Shown: positions 16,977-25,915, counted from the stretch's first letter. The stretch is 64,000 nt of DNA from Halorhabdus sp. CBA1104 (GCF_009690625.1 NZ_CP033878.1:2170001-2234000), one strand, 5' to 3'. A program made the numbers and translations. The notes: generated by a model not told the origin, from the sequence alone.

Positions 16977-17772
16977 CCGCCCCGCCTCCATCAGTGGCTG
17001 GCTGGGTAGCTGCCGAGGCCGGCTGGTCAGGGGCTGGGCCGTCCCGTTGGGCCGTGATCTCGAGGAACGCCGTCTCGAGGTCGGGCGATGCCGCGGCCTG
17101 CTGTTTCAATTGTGCGGGCGGGGCCTCGGCGACGAGGGTCCCGTCGTCGATGACGCCGACGGTGTCGGCCAGCTCTTCGACGACCGGCAGGATGTGCGTC
17201 GAGAGAAAGACGGTCATCTCGCGGGTGACGAGATCGGCGATCGTGTCCCGCACAGTGCGGGCGGCACGTGGATCGAGGCCACTCGTGGGTTCGTCGAGAA
17301 AGACCACGTCGGGATCGTGAAACAGCGCCGCGATGATGCCGACTTTCTTGGTCATCCCCGTCGAGTAGGTTTCGATGCGCTTGTGGGCATCGCCAAGCAG
17401 ACCGAACCGATCGAGGAGCGTCTCGATCCGTTCGTCGGCCCGAGCGTCTGACATGCCCTGGAGGCGGGCGACGTGGCGCAAGTGTTCCCAGGCAGTGAGC
17501 TCGTCGAAGACTGGCGGGTCGGCCGGGAGATAGCCGATCTTGTGGGTCAACGCCGGCCGATTCGAGAGGGACACGCCGGCCACTTCCCCGGATCCGGCTG
17601 TCGGTTCAGTGAGGGCGACCAGCAGTCGCATCGTCGTGGTCTTGCCGGCCCCATTCGGCCCGAGGAAGCCGTAGACGCTCCCTCGTGGAACCGACAGCGA
17701 AAGGTCAGCAACGGCGATATCGTCGCCGTAGCGTTTCGTGAGGCCGTCGGCGACGATCGCAGGGTCGGTCAC
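16969..17772 (-). CDS. ABC transporter ATP-binding protein
   Basis: 267 residues with a full ABC ATPase: Walker A 'GPNGAGKTTT' (about 38-47), Q-loop region 'KIGYLPADPP', signature 'YSTGMTKK' (about 135-142), Walker B 'VVFLDEPTSGLD' (about 155-166) and the switch histidine in 'STHILPV'. The closest group is the DrrA/CcmA-like exporters. The last 40 residues are an Ala/Pro/Gln-rich tail. First gene of a two-gene operon with the permease. The promoter, about 100-140 bp upstream, contains two copies of the inverted repeat found before the DUF2178-XRE operon. Confidence 0.93.
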   Translation of the reverse strand: MTDPAIVADGLTKRYGDDIAVADLSLSVPRGSVYGFLGPNGAGKTTTMRLLVALTEPTAGSGEVAGVSLSNRPALTHKIGYLPADPPVFDELTAWEHLRHVARLQGMSDARADERIETLLDRFGLLGDAHKRIETYSTGMTKKVGIIAALFHDPDVVFLDEPTSGLDPRAARTVRDTIADLVTREMTVFLSTHILPVVEELADTVGVIDDGTLVAEAPPAQLKQQAAASPDLETAFLEITAQRDGPAPDQPASAATQPATDGGGADG

Positions 17773-17871
17773 GAGCTATCACTCCGCGCGGACAAACGAT
17801 CGGCGGGCAGGCGTCGACAGCGTGGCGATGCGTGCCGCAGGGACCGTGGTGGGAAGTCGTCCAGCATGGGT

Positions 17872-17904
17872 GTAAATTACTCTTTACAGTAAAGCATGTT
17901 TTAC
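17872..17904. promoter_or_regulatory. tandem operators GTAAA-N6-TTTAC upstream of ABC exporter
   Basis: Two perfect 5-6-5 inverted repeats, 17872-17887 and 17889-17904, have centres 17 bp apart. A minus-strand TATA-like run (CATTTATG region, about 17911-17917) puts the transcription start inside the pair. The same repeat occurs at 15144-15159. The tandem arrangement could allow cooperative dimer binding and tighter control of the exporter than of the regulator. Confidence 0.68.
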
Positions 17905-18000
17905 ACAGGTGCATAAATGTGGCGACGATGTGACACGGCGAACAATCGACAGCAGTTGCTCAGGGGCTGTGGAAGTGGCCGACCCCCGCAAAACGACCGC

Positions 18001-18879
18001 TCAGATCCGACCGGAACCGCCGCCACGGGAGGCGGTGGTCGAAGACGGTCCGTCGGTGCCGAGTTCGCCAAAGTCGATGCCGTCGAAGTGTTCGGGCGCG
18101 GTACGCTCGGTCGCATAGACGTACAAGGCAGTTCTGGCGATCCCGCTGAGGGCCTTACCGAGGAGCAAGCCGATGACGATAGCGGTGCCACCGACCAGCA
18201 GTGTCGCCACCAGCTGGACAGTCCCCAGGCCGGTCGTGGCCACGTAGGTGATCGCACCGAGGACAACGCCGACGAGTGCCAGGAGGAGCGTCACCACGTC
18301 GATCGTGGCCAACGCGCCGATGGATTCACCCCAGGTGTCCTTGAACGTCCGCGCGCTCTGTTTGAACATCGAGGTGACCGAGGGGTCTTCGAAGACGATC
18401 ACCGGGACGACGAAATACGTCATCACGCTCCAGGCGACGGCGAAGACCGCGGCGAGCAGGTGGGCGACGAGATTGTCCTCGCTCTCGATTGCGCGGAGAA
18501 TCACGCCGACGATCGCGGCGATGATCGACCAGGCAAGCAGTGGCAATTTCCGCTGCCAGGCGGCCGCCAGAGCGGCACGGATCGACGGGTCCTCACCACG
18601 GAAGGCGGTCCGGGTCGCCGCGATCAGTGCCGCCGTGAAAAACGACGCGAGGAACGTCTCGACGAGGTACGCGACGAACAGCGCACCGAAGATCGCCAGA
18701 CCGGGTTCTTCGAACACCGGCCCAGCCACGAGGAGACTCCCGAACAGCGTCAGGAGAAACGCGATACCGGAGAGCGCACCGAGCAGTGGGAATACGAGGA
18801 GTTTCGGATGGGTTCTGAGCACGCGACCGCTCCGGCGTGCCATGCCGAACCCGATTTTGAAGCGTCTGAAAATACCCAT
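18001..18879 (-). CDS. DUF6159-type membrane protein
   Basis: 292 residues beginning 'MGIFRRFKIGFGMARRSGRV'. Six hydrophobic segments follow, in pairs around 35-90, 120-170 and 210-265, with a conserved amphipathic stretch 'VFEDPSVTSMFKQSARTFKD' between them. This is the pattern of DUF6159, a widespread membrane family with no known function. The ATG at 18879 is preferred to one at 18945. A TATA-like CCTTTATCC at about 18901-18909 predicts a leaderless message starting at this ATG. The acidic, glycine-rich tail is cytoplasmic. Confidence 0.75.
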   Translation of the reverse strand: MGIFRRFKIGFGMARRSGRVLRTHPKLLVFPLLGALSGIAFLLTLFGSLLVAGPVFEEPGLAIFGALFVAYLVETFLASFFTAALIAATRTAFRGEDPSIRAALAAAWQRKLPLLAWSIIAAIVGVILRAIESEDNLVAHLLAAVFAVAWSVMTYFVVPVIVFEDPSVTSMFKQSARTFKDTWGESIGALATIDVVTLLLALVGVVLGAITYVATTGLGTVQLVATLLVGGTAIVIGLLLGKALSGIARTALYVYATERTAPEHFDGIDFGELGTDGPSSTTASRGGGSGRI

Positions 18880-19231
18880 GCCCGCGTTTCCGGACGGGGA
18901 CGGATAAAGGCCAGACACAGTTTCCCAACGCGAAACGCTGGACAACCCGTATATGACACACCGTCCGAAGAGGACAACGAACGCAGTATCGACGATCGGT
19001 CCCGACGCCCGTAGAACGAGACGTCGACCCGTTGCCCCACGTCAGGAATCCAACCCATGCCCGCCACGTTCGCCTCCGTCGGCATCGAACTGGGCCGAAG
19101 CGTTCGTCTCCCCCGGCTCACGTCGGGCGGGACGTCGGTCCCTTCCAGACGAGGCTACAGCGAGCGAAGAATCGAGAGACAGAGTTGGCAAACAGTGCCC
19201 CGAGCGATTGCCAGCGGCGACTCCCGAACCG
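18880..19231. other. gene-free divergent intergenic region
   Basis: 352 bp between two divergent genes. The DUF6159 promoter is at its left end. Short open frames here (for example 19057-19239) have no acidic bias and no domain. I see no RNA gene or repeat. Confidence 0.5.
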
Positions 19232-19660
19232 ATGGCTGACAGACGCCAGTTCCTCACAGCGGTCGGAAGCGCGCTCGGAGTCGCATCGATCCTCGCCTGG
19301 TCCGGACCGGGGGTGCTCGACGGGACCGAGCCGACACACCCAGGCGGGACGGTCGTGATCGAGAACGTGGCCAACCGGTCGGTACGGGTCTCGATCACGG
19401 TCCTCGAAGACGACTGCGAGGCGGCGCTCGAAACGACGGTCCCCGGCGGCGAAACCCAGGTCTACCGCGAGTTCGTCGCTGCCGAGGCGGGGACCGTCCT
19501 CACCCTCGCGGCACACCTCGGCGACAGTGGCAGCCCGAAGACGATGGAATTTCTCCCTGCCGGCGGAGAGACCAACGCCCACCCGGAAGTGGCCCGACTG
19601 ACGATCCACAACGCCGTCGAGGGGGACGCCGACTGGATCGTCGAGCCGGGCACACGGTGA
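19232..19660 (+). CDS. putative Tat-exported small protein
   Basis: 142 residues. The N-terminus 'MADRRQFLTAVGSALGVASI' is a twin-arginine signal followed by a short hydrophobic helix, and no lipobox cysteine is present. The mature part reads as a small beta-rich domain ('TVVIENVANRSVRVSITVLE', 'TVLTLAAHLGDSGSPKTMEF'), somewhat like the beta-sandwich adhesion or immunoglobulin-like domains of haloarchaeal secreted proteins. I do not recognise a family. The ATG at 19232 is the only one that gives the signal sequence at the N-terminus. Confidence 0.7.
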   Translation: MADRRQFLTAVGSALGVASILAWSGPGVLDGTEPTHPGGTVVIENVANRSVRVSITVLEDDCEAALETTVPGGETQVYREFVAAEAGTVLTLAAHLGDSGSPKTMEFLPAGGETNAHPEVARLTIHNAVEGDADWIVEPGTR

Positions 19661-19856
19661 GAGATGACACTGGCCTCTCGGAACGGCGGCAAACACGAGC
19701 GGTACCCGACAGGGTGACCGACCGCCATGAAGCGGCGAGCGGGCCGCGACCAGCGGCAGCATGGGACGGAGACACCGGAGATTGAGGCTGGTCGATCCGG
19801 GCCGCAGGGGTCGATCGTGCCGTTCGTTTATACCGGAGAGGGCGGCCAGCGGGCGT

Positions 19857-20612
19857 ATGCACGATGGCATCTACGTCGTTGCCGGAGAGTGTACGACTAC
19901 CTTCGACGGCTCGCGGGTTCGCGAGCACGAACAGCGCGGCCAGGTACTGGTGGTCGTCAAACCCGACAACACCGTGTTGGTCCACGACGCCGACGGCTAC
20001 CAGCCGATCGCCTGGCTCACCCGCGCCGAGACGGTGACGATCGACGGGGCACACCTCGTTGCCAGCGACGGCGACCAGCGCCTCGCGGTCACGATTCACG
20101 ACGAAACGGCGAGCGGTCGCTACCCCGCAAGCGCCGCCGGGACGCCAGTGGGCGAGTGCCCGGATTGTCGTGATGTGCTGGTCCGGGTCGCCGACGCGGT
20201 GGTCTGTACGGGGTGTGACGCCCGGTACGGACTCCCCGGCGACGCCGAGGTGCTCGAGACCGAGTGTGAGTGTGGTCTCCCGCGGATGCGAGTCGAACGA
20301 GGCCGGGCGTTCGAAGTCTGTGTCGACCGGGACTGTGAGTCGATGGACCAGGCCGTCACCGAGGCCTTCGATCGGGAGTGGGACTGTCCGAACTGCGAAA
20401 GTGCCCTTCGGATCATTCGCCGCGGTGGGTTGCTCGCTGGATGTGAACAGTACCCAGCGTGTGACACGGGATTTGCGTTCCCAGCCGGTGTCGTCGTGGA
20501 CGAATGTGACTGTGGCCTGCCGCTGTTCGAGACGGCCGGCGGGCAGCGGTGTCTGGACGCGACCTGTGAAGCCTGGCGGACACCGGAATCAGAGACACCG
20601 GCGAACGCCTGA
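19857..20612 (+). CDS. NucS N-terminal-like domain fused to topoisomerase-type zinc ribbons
   Basis: 251 residues. Residues about 1-90 resemble the N-terminal domain of NucS/EndoMS (DUF91): 'TTTFDGSRVREHEQRGQVL', then 'KPDNTVLVHDADGYQPIAWL'. The C-terminal RecB-like nuclease domain of NucS, with its catalytic D-E-K residues, is missing. In its place are four Cys-rich modules from about 100 on (CPDC...CTGC, CECG...C...C, CPNC...C...C, CDCG...C...C) like topoisomerase I C4 zinc fingers. It is probably a DNA-binding protein. It is read in the same direction as endA and trpS, with a 54-bp gap to endA. Confidence 0.75.
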   Translation: MHDGIYVVAGECTTTFDGSRVREHEQRGQVLVVVKPDNTVLVHDADGYQPIAWLTRAETVTIDGAHLVASDGDQRLAVTIHDETASGRYPASAAGTPVGECPDCRDVLVRVADAVVCTGCDARYGLPGDAEVLETECECGLPRMRVERGRAFEVCVDRDCESMDQAVTEAFDREWDCPNCESALRIIRRGGLLAGCEQYPACDTGFAFPAGVVVDECDCGLPLFETAGGQRCLDATCEAWRTPESETPANA

Positions 20613-20666
20613 GGCACGCCGAGGGCGGACCGCAGGCCCTTTGATCCCGCGTTAGAACCTCAGTAC

Positions 20667-21707
20667 ATGGAACTGGTCCTCGAAAGCGGTGTCGTCCGTG
20701 GCGATGGCAGGGCTCGCGAGCAGTTTTACGACTCGCGAGGGTACGGCCGGCCGGTCGCGGAGGGCCTCGAACTGGCCCCCGTCGAGGCGGCCCACCTGCT
20801 GTATCGAAGCGACATCGAGTCCGTTCGAGACGCGGAAAGCGGTGAATCGCTGGACTTCCGGGCACTGCTGTCCTCGGCTGCCGTCTCCGAGATCGACGTC
20901 CTCGTGTATAAGGACTTGCGGGACCGGGGCTTTTACCTCTCGCCGGCACGGGACGGCTGGGTCGACGATCCTTCGGGGGCGGATTTCGTCGTCTATCCTC
21001 GTGGGAACGGCCCCTGGGACGAGGAGGTGGCCTACCGCGTGCGGGCCGAAAGTGAGCGGACAGCCGTTTCGGCGGCCTCGCTCGGCGAGAGCGTCCTGGC
21101 GGTCGTCGACGAGGAGTCGGCGATCACGTATCTCGAAACCGATTACCCGACTGTCGAGGGCGCTTCCGGGATCGATCTACCGACCGACGTCGAGGCCGAC
21201 CTGCTGGGCGATCGGGTGCTGGTATGGGACCCCCCGTCGAGACTCTACCACGAAGGGTTCTACGGACAGCCGCTGGACGACGATGCGGGCAAACCGCTCC
21301 AGCTCTCACTGGTCGAGGCCGCGGCCCTGGCCGGGCGTGGCGTGCTCGAGGTCACCGGTGGCGAGGACGCGATCGTCGAGTGTGGCCGTGAGGTCGAAGG
21401 CGAGCGATTCGACCGCCGGCTTGCAGTCTACCGCGCCCTCCGGGACCGTGGCGTCGTGCCCAAGACGGGGTACAAGTTCGGTGCGGACTTCCGGACCTAC
21501 GCTGACGTCGACACCGTCGATTCACTGGGCCACTCCGAGTTGCTCGTCCGAGTGCTGCCCGCCGACCACGCGTTTTCGCCGCGTGACCTCGCGCTCGACG
21601 TACGCCTCGCACACGGCGTCCGCAAACGGATGGTGTTCGCACTGGTGAGTAGTTCCGACAGCAAGACGGACATCGAGTGGCTCGAAGTCGGCCGACTGAC
21701 GCCGTGA
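20667..21707 (+). CDS. endA: tRNA-splicing endonuclease EndA
   Basis: 346 residues, the length of the fused two-repeat (epsilon-2/alpha-2) euryarchaeal form. It cuts the bulge-helix-bulge at intron borders in pre-tRNA and pre-rRNA. The catalytic triad is visible in the C-terminal repeat: Tyr near 278 in 'DFRTYADV', His near 289 in 'GHSELLVRV', Lys near 320 in 'VRKRMVFAL'. The His-to-Lys spacing of 31 is the same as in the Methanocaldococcus enzyme. The N-terminal repeat lacks the triad, as is usual. trpS lies directly downstream. tRNA-Trp is one of the intron-containing tRNAs of haloarchaea, so this neighbourhood is functionally coherent. Confidence 0.95.
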   Translation: MELVLESGVVRGDGRAREQFYDSRGYGRPVAEGLELAPVEAAHLLYRSDIESVRDAESGESLDFRALLSSAAVSEIDVLVYKDLRDRGFYLSPARDGWVDDPSGADFVVYPRGNGPWDEEVAYRVRAESERTAVSAASLGESVLAVVDEESAITYLETDYPTVEGASGIDLPTDVEADLLGDRVLVWDPPSRLYHEGFYGQPLDDDAGKPLQLSLVEAAALAGRGVLEVTGGEDAIVECGREVEGERFDRRLAVYRALRDRGVVPKTGYKFGADFRTYADVDTVDSLGHSELLVRVLPADHAFSPRDLALDVRLAHGVRKRMVFALVSSSDSKTDIEWLEVGRLTP

Positions 21708-21721
21708 GGATGGAAAACCAT

Positions 21722-21911
21722 TAAAGCCCTCCTGGTGGAGACGTACGCACATGGCGTCCACTTCCCCCGACGGCCGTCGCTGGCACCCCCGGGAAGTGGA
21801 CAGTGTCGCCGTCGCCGGCCGGCGGGCGTAACTCGTCGCCCGGCGGGCGATGCTCCCTCCGCTTTCTCGGCCCGGTGGTTGCAGACTCCAATCACGCAAG
21901 ACACGACAGCA
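21722..21911 (+). promoter_or_regulatory. long structured leader of trpS
   Basis: A TATA-like ATTAAAG at 21720-21726 predicts a transcript start near 21748, leaving about 160 nt before the trpS ATG, whereas most genes here are leaderless. The leader contains GTCCACTTCCC (21756-21766) facing GGGAAGTGGAC (21791-21801), a perfect 11-bp stem. The 12-bp palindrome CGACGGCCGTCG (21768-21779) lies within its loop. Further GC-rich inverted repeats (GCCGGCCGGC, CGCCC/GGGCG) follow at 21811-21850. No ORF in it is convincing. A regulatory RNA role is an inference. Confidence 0.5.
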
Positions 21912-23522
21912 ATGACGCGAGATACACACTCCGACGACGAATCGATAGACAACCAACAGGGCGGGCCGATAGACCCACATCTCCGCACTGACGGCGGGGC
22001 CGCCGCCGGCGCAGACGACACGACGCTTGATCCGTGGGGGTCTTCGACGGTCGCCGATTACCGCAATCTCTTCGAGGAGTTCGGCATCGAGGAGTTCGAG
22101 ACGATACTCCCCGAAGTGCCCGAGCCCCACTACTTGATGCGCCGTGGCGTCATCTTCGGCCATCGGGACTACCGACCGGTCGCCCGCGCGATGCGCAATG
22201 GCGACCCCTTTGCGGTCCTCTCGGGGTTCATGCCGACCGGCGACCCCCACATCGGCCACAAGCTGGTCTTCGACGAGATCATCTGGCATCAACAGCAGGG
22301 CGGGGACGCCTACGGGCTGATCGCCGATCTGGAAGCCCACGCCGCCCGCGGGCTCACCTGGGAGGAGATCGACGAGCACGCCCGGGATTACATCCTCTCG
22401 CTGCTCGCACTCGGCTTCGACCCCGAGGAAGGGACGCTCTATCGACAGTCCGAGAACCGCGAGTTGCAGGACCTGGCCTTCGAACTCGGCGCAGAGGCCC
22501 GCTTTGCCGAGTTCGAGGGGATCTACGGGTTCGACGGTGAGACCGACGTCAGCCACATGCAAAGCGTCGTCACCCAGATGGCCGACATCCTCTACCCACA
22601 ACTCGCGGAGCCAAAGCCGACCGTCATCCCGGTCGGCCCCGACCAGGACCCACACATGCGCCTGGCACGGGACGTCGCCGCCCGGACGCGATACTTCGGC
22701 GTCACGGCGGCCTACGCCTCCTTCGAGACCGACGACGAGGAACGGCAGCTCCTCGCGGCGGCCTACGAGACGCTCACAGCACAGCATCCCGACCAGACCA
22801 TCCGGTGTGGCGACGCCGCTACGTATCTGGACAACGGGCGGGATCGCGACGCCACCGATCCCGACGCGATGACCGTCGATCGCGTCATCACGATGCTCCG
22901 GGAAGCTGGAAAGGAACCACTCCGGCCCCGGGTTCGGTTCCTCGATCGCAACGCGACCGAGGCGGCCTTCGAGGCGCTGATCGAAGCCATCGACGGCGAA
23001 AAGCGCGTCTACGACGAACACATCGACGCCTTCGACCTGGACCACGCCGAAGCCGAGCAACTCGCTCGCGAAGTCGAACTCGACCACGGCGGCTATGGCT
23101 TCCTGGCGCCATCCTCGATCTATCACCGCTTTATGACCGGGCTGACCGGCGGGAAGATGTCCTCGTCGGTCCCGGCGAGTCACATCAGCCTGTTGGACGA
23201 CCCCGAAGACGGGTACGACAAAGTCAAAGCCGCGACGACGGGTGGCCGCGAGACAGCCGACGAGCAACGCGAGAAGGGCGGCAAGCCCGACGAGTGTCCG
23301 GTCTACGAGCTGTACGCGTATCTCCTGGCGAACGACGACGACGACCTGGCGACCGAGGTCTACGAGGAGTGTGCCGGCGGCGAACGCCTCTGTGGCGGCT
23401 GTAAAGAGCAGGCCGCCGAGCTGATGGCACGGTTCCTCGAAGACCACCAAGAGGACCGCCAAGAGTGGGCGGAGCGACTCGACGACCTCGATATGTCGTT
23501 CGATTCGGCCCGCAAGCGGTGA
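21912..23522 (+). CDS. trpS: tryptophan--tRNA ligase
   Basis: 536-residue class I synthetase that charges tRNA-Trp. The HIGH-type motif is 'GFMPTGDPHIGHK' and the KMSKS-type motif is 'GGKMSSSVPAS'. The catalytic-domain segment 'VGPDQDPHMRLARDVA' identifies the archaeal TrpRS group. The C-terminal part includes 'ECAGGERLCGGCKEQAAELM', a Cys pair region conserved in archaeal enzymes. The ATG at 21912 begins an acidic N-terminal extension typical of haloarchaea; the upstream frame is basic and probably the untranslated leader. It follows endA on the same strand. Confidence 0.95.
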   Translation: MTRDTHSDDESIDNQQGGPIDPHLRTDGGAAAGADDTTLDPWGSSTVADYRNLFEEFGIEEFETILPEVPEPHYLMRRGVIFGHRDYRPVARAMRNGDPFAVLSGFMPTGDPHIGHKLVFDEIIWHQQQGGDAYGLIADLEAHAARGLTWEEIDEHARDYILSLLALGFDPEEGTLYRQSENRELQDLAFELGAEARFAEFEGIYGFDGETDVSHMQSVVTQMADILYPQLAEPKPTVIPVGPDQDPHMRLARDVAARTRYFGVTAAYASFETDDEERQLLAAAYETLTAQHPDQTIRCGDAATYLDNGRDRDATDPDAMTVDRVITMLREAGKEPLRPRVRFLDRNATEAAFEALIEAIDGEKRVYDEHIDAFDLDHAEAEQLAREVELDHGGYGFLAPSSIYHRFMTGLTGGKMSSSVPASHISLLDDPEDGYDKVKAATTGGRETADEQREKGGKPDECPVYELYAYLLANDDDDLATEVYEECAGGERLCGGCKEQAAELMARFLEDHQEDRQEWAERLDDLDMSFDSARKR

Positions 23523-23643
23523 CGTGGCTGCAGAATAAAAGCGTTCGCGGAGCAGTCAGCAACCGTTAAAGGAGACAACCGAGGCCTGGGGGGCCTGGCG
23601 TGACGGGGATAGAGATTTGGCACCGTGTGCTGAATGGGGGCGT

Positions 23644-25038
23644 ATGGACGGGCCGGTTCGGATACTACAGGTCGACGACGATCCGCAATTCGCCGAAGTG
23701 GTCGCCGAACTACTGGCCAGCCACAGCGACCACTTCGACGTCGAGATCGAATCGGACCCGGCAGCCGTGCCCGGTCGGCTGGCGAGTGATACCTTCGATT
23801 GTGTCGTCAGTGACTACCAGATGCCCGGGGTCGACGGTCTACAGTTACTCGATCGGGTCCGCACACGGTACCCGGATCTTCCGTTCGTCCTGTTTACGGG
23901 CAAGGGCAGCGAGGAAATCGCCAGTGACGCCATCGCCGCCGGCGTCACCGATTACGTCCGGAAGGGGACTGGCACCGAGCGGGTGGCGATCCTGGCAAAC
24001 CGCATCGAAAACGCCGTCGAGCAGCACCGCGCCCAACAGCGCCTCAGCGATCAGACACGATCACTTCGCCGAAAAGACCGGGTGCTCGAAGCCATTCTCG
24101 AACACGTCCCGGTACACGTCTACGTCAAAGACGAGCAGGCCCGCCACACCTGGGTCAGCGACTACGGCTTCGGCTCACCGGCCCTCGTCGGGCAGACTGA
24201 CGCCGAGTACTTCGACGCCGAGTGGGCCGAAGAAACCACCCGCGAAGAACTCGAAATCATCGAGACCGGCGAACCGATCGTCGATCAAGAGCGGTACGAC
24301 CCGGAACGTGACATCTGGGTTCGGAACACGAAAGTCCCCTGGCGCGACGAGGACGGGGAAGTGACTGGAGTGGTCGGGGCGACCTGGGACGTGACCGAAC
24401 GGGAAGACGCAAAGCGGGAGTGTGACCGCTATCACTGGCTGGTCGAAGGACTCCGGACCGCCGTCTCCCACGAGCTGCGAAATCCGCTTCAGTTGGCGGC
24501 CGGTCGCCTCGAACTGGTCACCGAGGACTGCAACAGCGAGCATCTCTCGACGGTACTCCAGGCACACAGGGATCTGGAGGCGCGCATCGAAACGACGGTC
24601 ACGCTCGCGGAAGCCGGCGAGCCGGTCGACGAGACGTCGACCATCGACGTCGAGACACTGGCGCGAGAAAGCTGGGATCGCCTCGACACTGCGGGCACGC
24701 TGGCCGTCGATGGCGACCCGACGATCGAAGCCGAGGCCAAGCGACTGGAGCAACTCCTCGAGGAGTTGCTCGAGAACGCCGAGGTCCACGGCGGTCCGGA
24801 ACCGACGGTGACGGTTCGCGAGACCGCAGCGGGTTTCGCTGTGACCGACGAGGGGCCGGGTCCACCGGCGGGCGAGCACGATCGACTGTTCGACGTCGGG
24901 TACACGACCGAAGCCGACCGGCACGGCTACGGACTGGCGATTGCCCGGACGATCGCCGAGGCTCACGGCTGGTCGATCGATATCGACGACAGCGGGGGCG
25001 AGACGCGAGTCGACGTGAGGACCCAAGCCAGAGAGTGA
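23644..25038 (+). CDS. hybrid: receiver-PAS-histidine kinase
   Basis: 464 residues, soluble. The receiver domain comes first: Asp11-Asp13 pocket, phospho-acceptor Asp57 in 'CVVSDYQMPG', lysine in 'LFTGKGSEE'. PAS follows at about 145-255, then HisKA with His276 in 'AVSHELRNPLQL', and HATPase with Asn378 in 'LLENAEVHG' and G2 'HGYGLAI'. The G1 box reads 'DEGPGPP' rather than the usual 'GPGIP', a mild deviation. An N-terminal receiver before the kinase is common in haloarchaea and suggests that another kinase feeds into it. The ATG at 23644 is chosen because the receiver domain begins there. Confidence 0.92.
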   Translation: MDGPVRILQVDDDPQFAEVVAELLASHSDHFDVEIESDPAAVPGRLASDTFDCVVSDYQMPGVDGLQLLDRVRTRYPDLPFVLFTGKGSEEIASDAIAAGVTDYVRKGTGTERVAILANRIENAVEQHRAQQRLSDQTRSLRRKDRVLEAILEHVPVHVYVKDEQARHTWVSDYGFGSPALVGQTDAEYFDAEWAEETTREELEIIETGEPIVDQERYDPERDIWVRNTKVPWRDEDGEVTGVVGATWDVTEREDAKRECDRYHWLVEGLRTAVSHELRNPLQLAAGRLELVTEDCNSEHLSTVLQAHRDLEARIETTVTLAEAGEPVDETSTIDVETLARESWDRLDTAGTLAVDGDPTIEAEAKRLEQLLEELLENAEVHGGPEPTVTVRETAAGFAVTDEGPGPPAGEHDRLFDVGYTTEADRHGYGLAIARTIAEAHGWSIDIDDSGGETRVDVRTQARE

Positions 25039-25102
25039 GACGCCCCGAGCGATCGGTCGGCTGGAACGACCCGCTTATGATCCAGGCCCCCCAGGCGTAG
25101 GT

Positions 25103-25915
25103 ATGGCGGCGTCGCTCGATCCAGCGCAACTCGATCGCTACTCCCGGCAGATCGTCCTCGAATCAGTCGGCCCAGACGGCCAGGGGCAACTGCTCGACAG
25201 TGCCGTATTGGTCGTCGGCGTCGGCGGACTCGGCGCGCCGGTCGTCCAGTATCTGGCCGCCGCCGGCGTTGGCCGGCTGGGGCTGGTCGACGGCGACGTC
25301 GTGGAACGATCGAACCTCCAGCGACAGGTCGTCCACGGAACCGAGGACGTCGGGCGGGCGAAAGTCGACAGCGCCGCGGCGTTCGTCGGCGATCTCAACC
25401 CGGACGTCACGGTCCAGACCCACGAGACGACGCTTTCGGCCGAGAACGCGCCGGCCCTCATCGACGAGTACGACGTGGTTGTCGACGCGACCGACAACTT
25501 CCCGGCTCGGTTCCTCATCAACGATGCCTGTACGCTGACGGGCACGCCGTTCGTCCACGGTGCCGTCTATCGCTTCGAAGGACAGGTCACGACCTTCGAC
25601 GGGACCGGTCCCTGCTACCGGTGTCTGTTCCCGACGGCCCCACCGGAAGATGCCATCCCCGACTGTGCGACGGCGGGCGTTCTCGGGATCTTGCCCGGCA
25701 CGATCGGGACCATCCAGGCGACCGAGACCATCAAACACCTGCTTGCGCTGGGGGACTCTCTTCAGGGCCGCGTGCTCCACTACGACGCGACGACGATGAA
25801 CGTCGATGAAGTCCCGCTGCAATCCCGGCCGGAGTGCCCGATCTGTGGCGACCAGCCGGCCGTCGATTCGGTCCAGGCCGTCACCTACGAGGGCGACTGT
25901 GCGATCACAGAGTGA
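25103..25915 (+). CDS. ubaA: SAMP-activating enzyme E1 UbaA (MoeB/ThiF family)
   Basis: 270 residues. It adenylates the C-terminal glycine of ubiquitin-like SAMP proteins for protein conjugation, molybdopterin synthesis and tRNA thiolation, roles established for Haloferax UbaA. It shows the Rossmann loop 'GVGGLGAPV' (about 39-47), Arg72-type 'NLQRQ', and two CxxC zinc pairs ('CYRC' and 'CPIC'). The catalytic cysteine in 'PDCATAGVLG' is at residue 188, the same number as in Haloferax. A single E1-like protein is expected per haloarchaeal genome. No SAMP gene is adjacent. Confidence 0.93.
   Translation: MAASLDPAQLDRYSRQIVLESVGPDGQGQLLDSAVLVVGVGGLGAPVVQYLAAAGVGRLGLVDGDVVERSNLQRQVVHGTEDVGRAKVDSAAAFVGDLNPDVTVQTHETTLSAENAPALIDEYDVVVDATDNFPARFLINDACTLTGTPFVHGAVYRFEGQVTTFDGTGPCYRCLFPTAPPEDAIPDCATAGVLGILPGTIGTIQATETIKHLLALGDSLQGRVLHYDATTMNVDEVPLQSRPECPICGDQPAVDSVQAVTYEGDCAITE

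Noticed and set aside
21522-23462. 646-codon frame opposite trpS
   Set aside because: It is antisense to a complete tryptophanyl-tRNA synthetase; composition reflects GC-rich codons read backwards.
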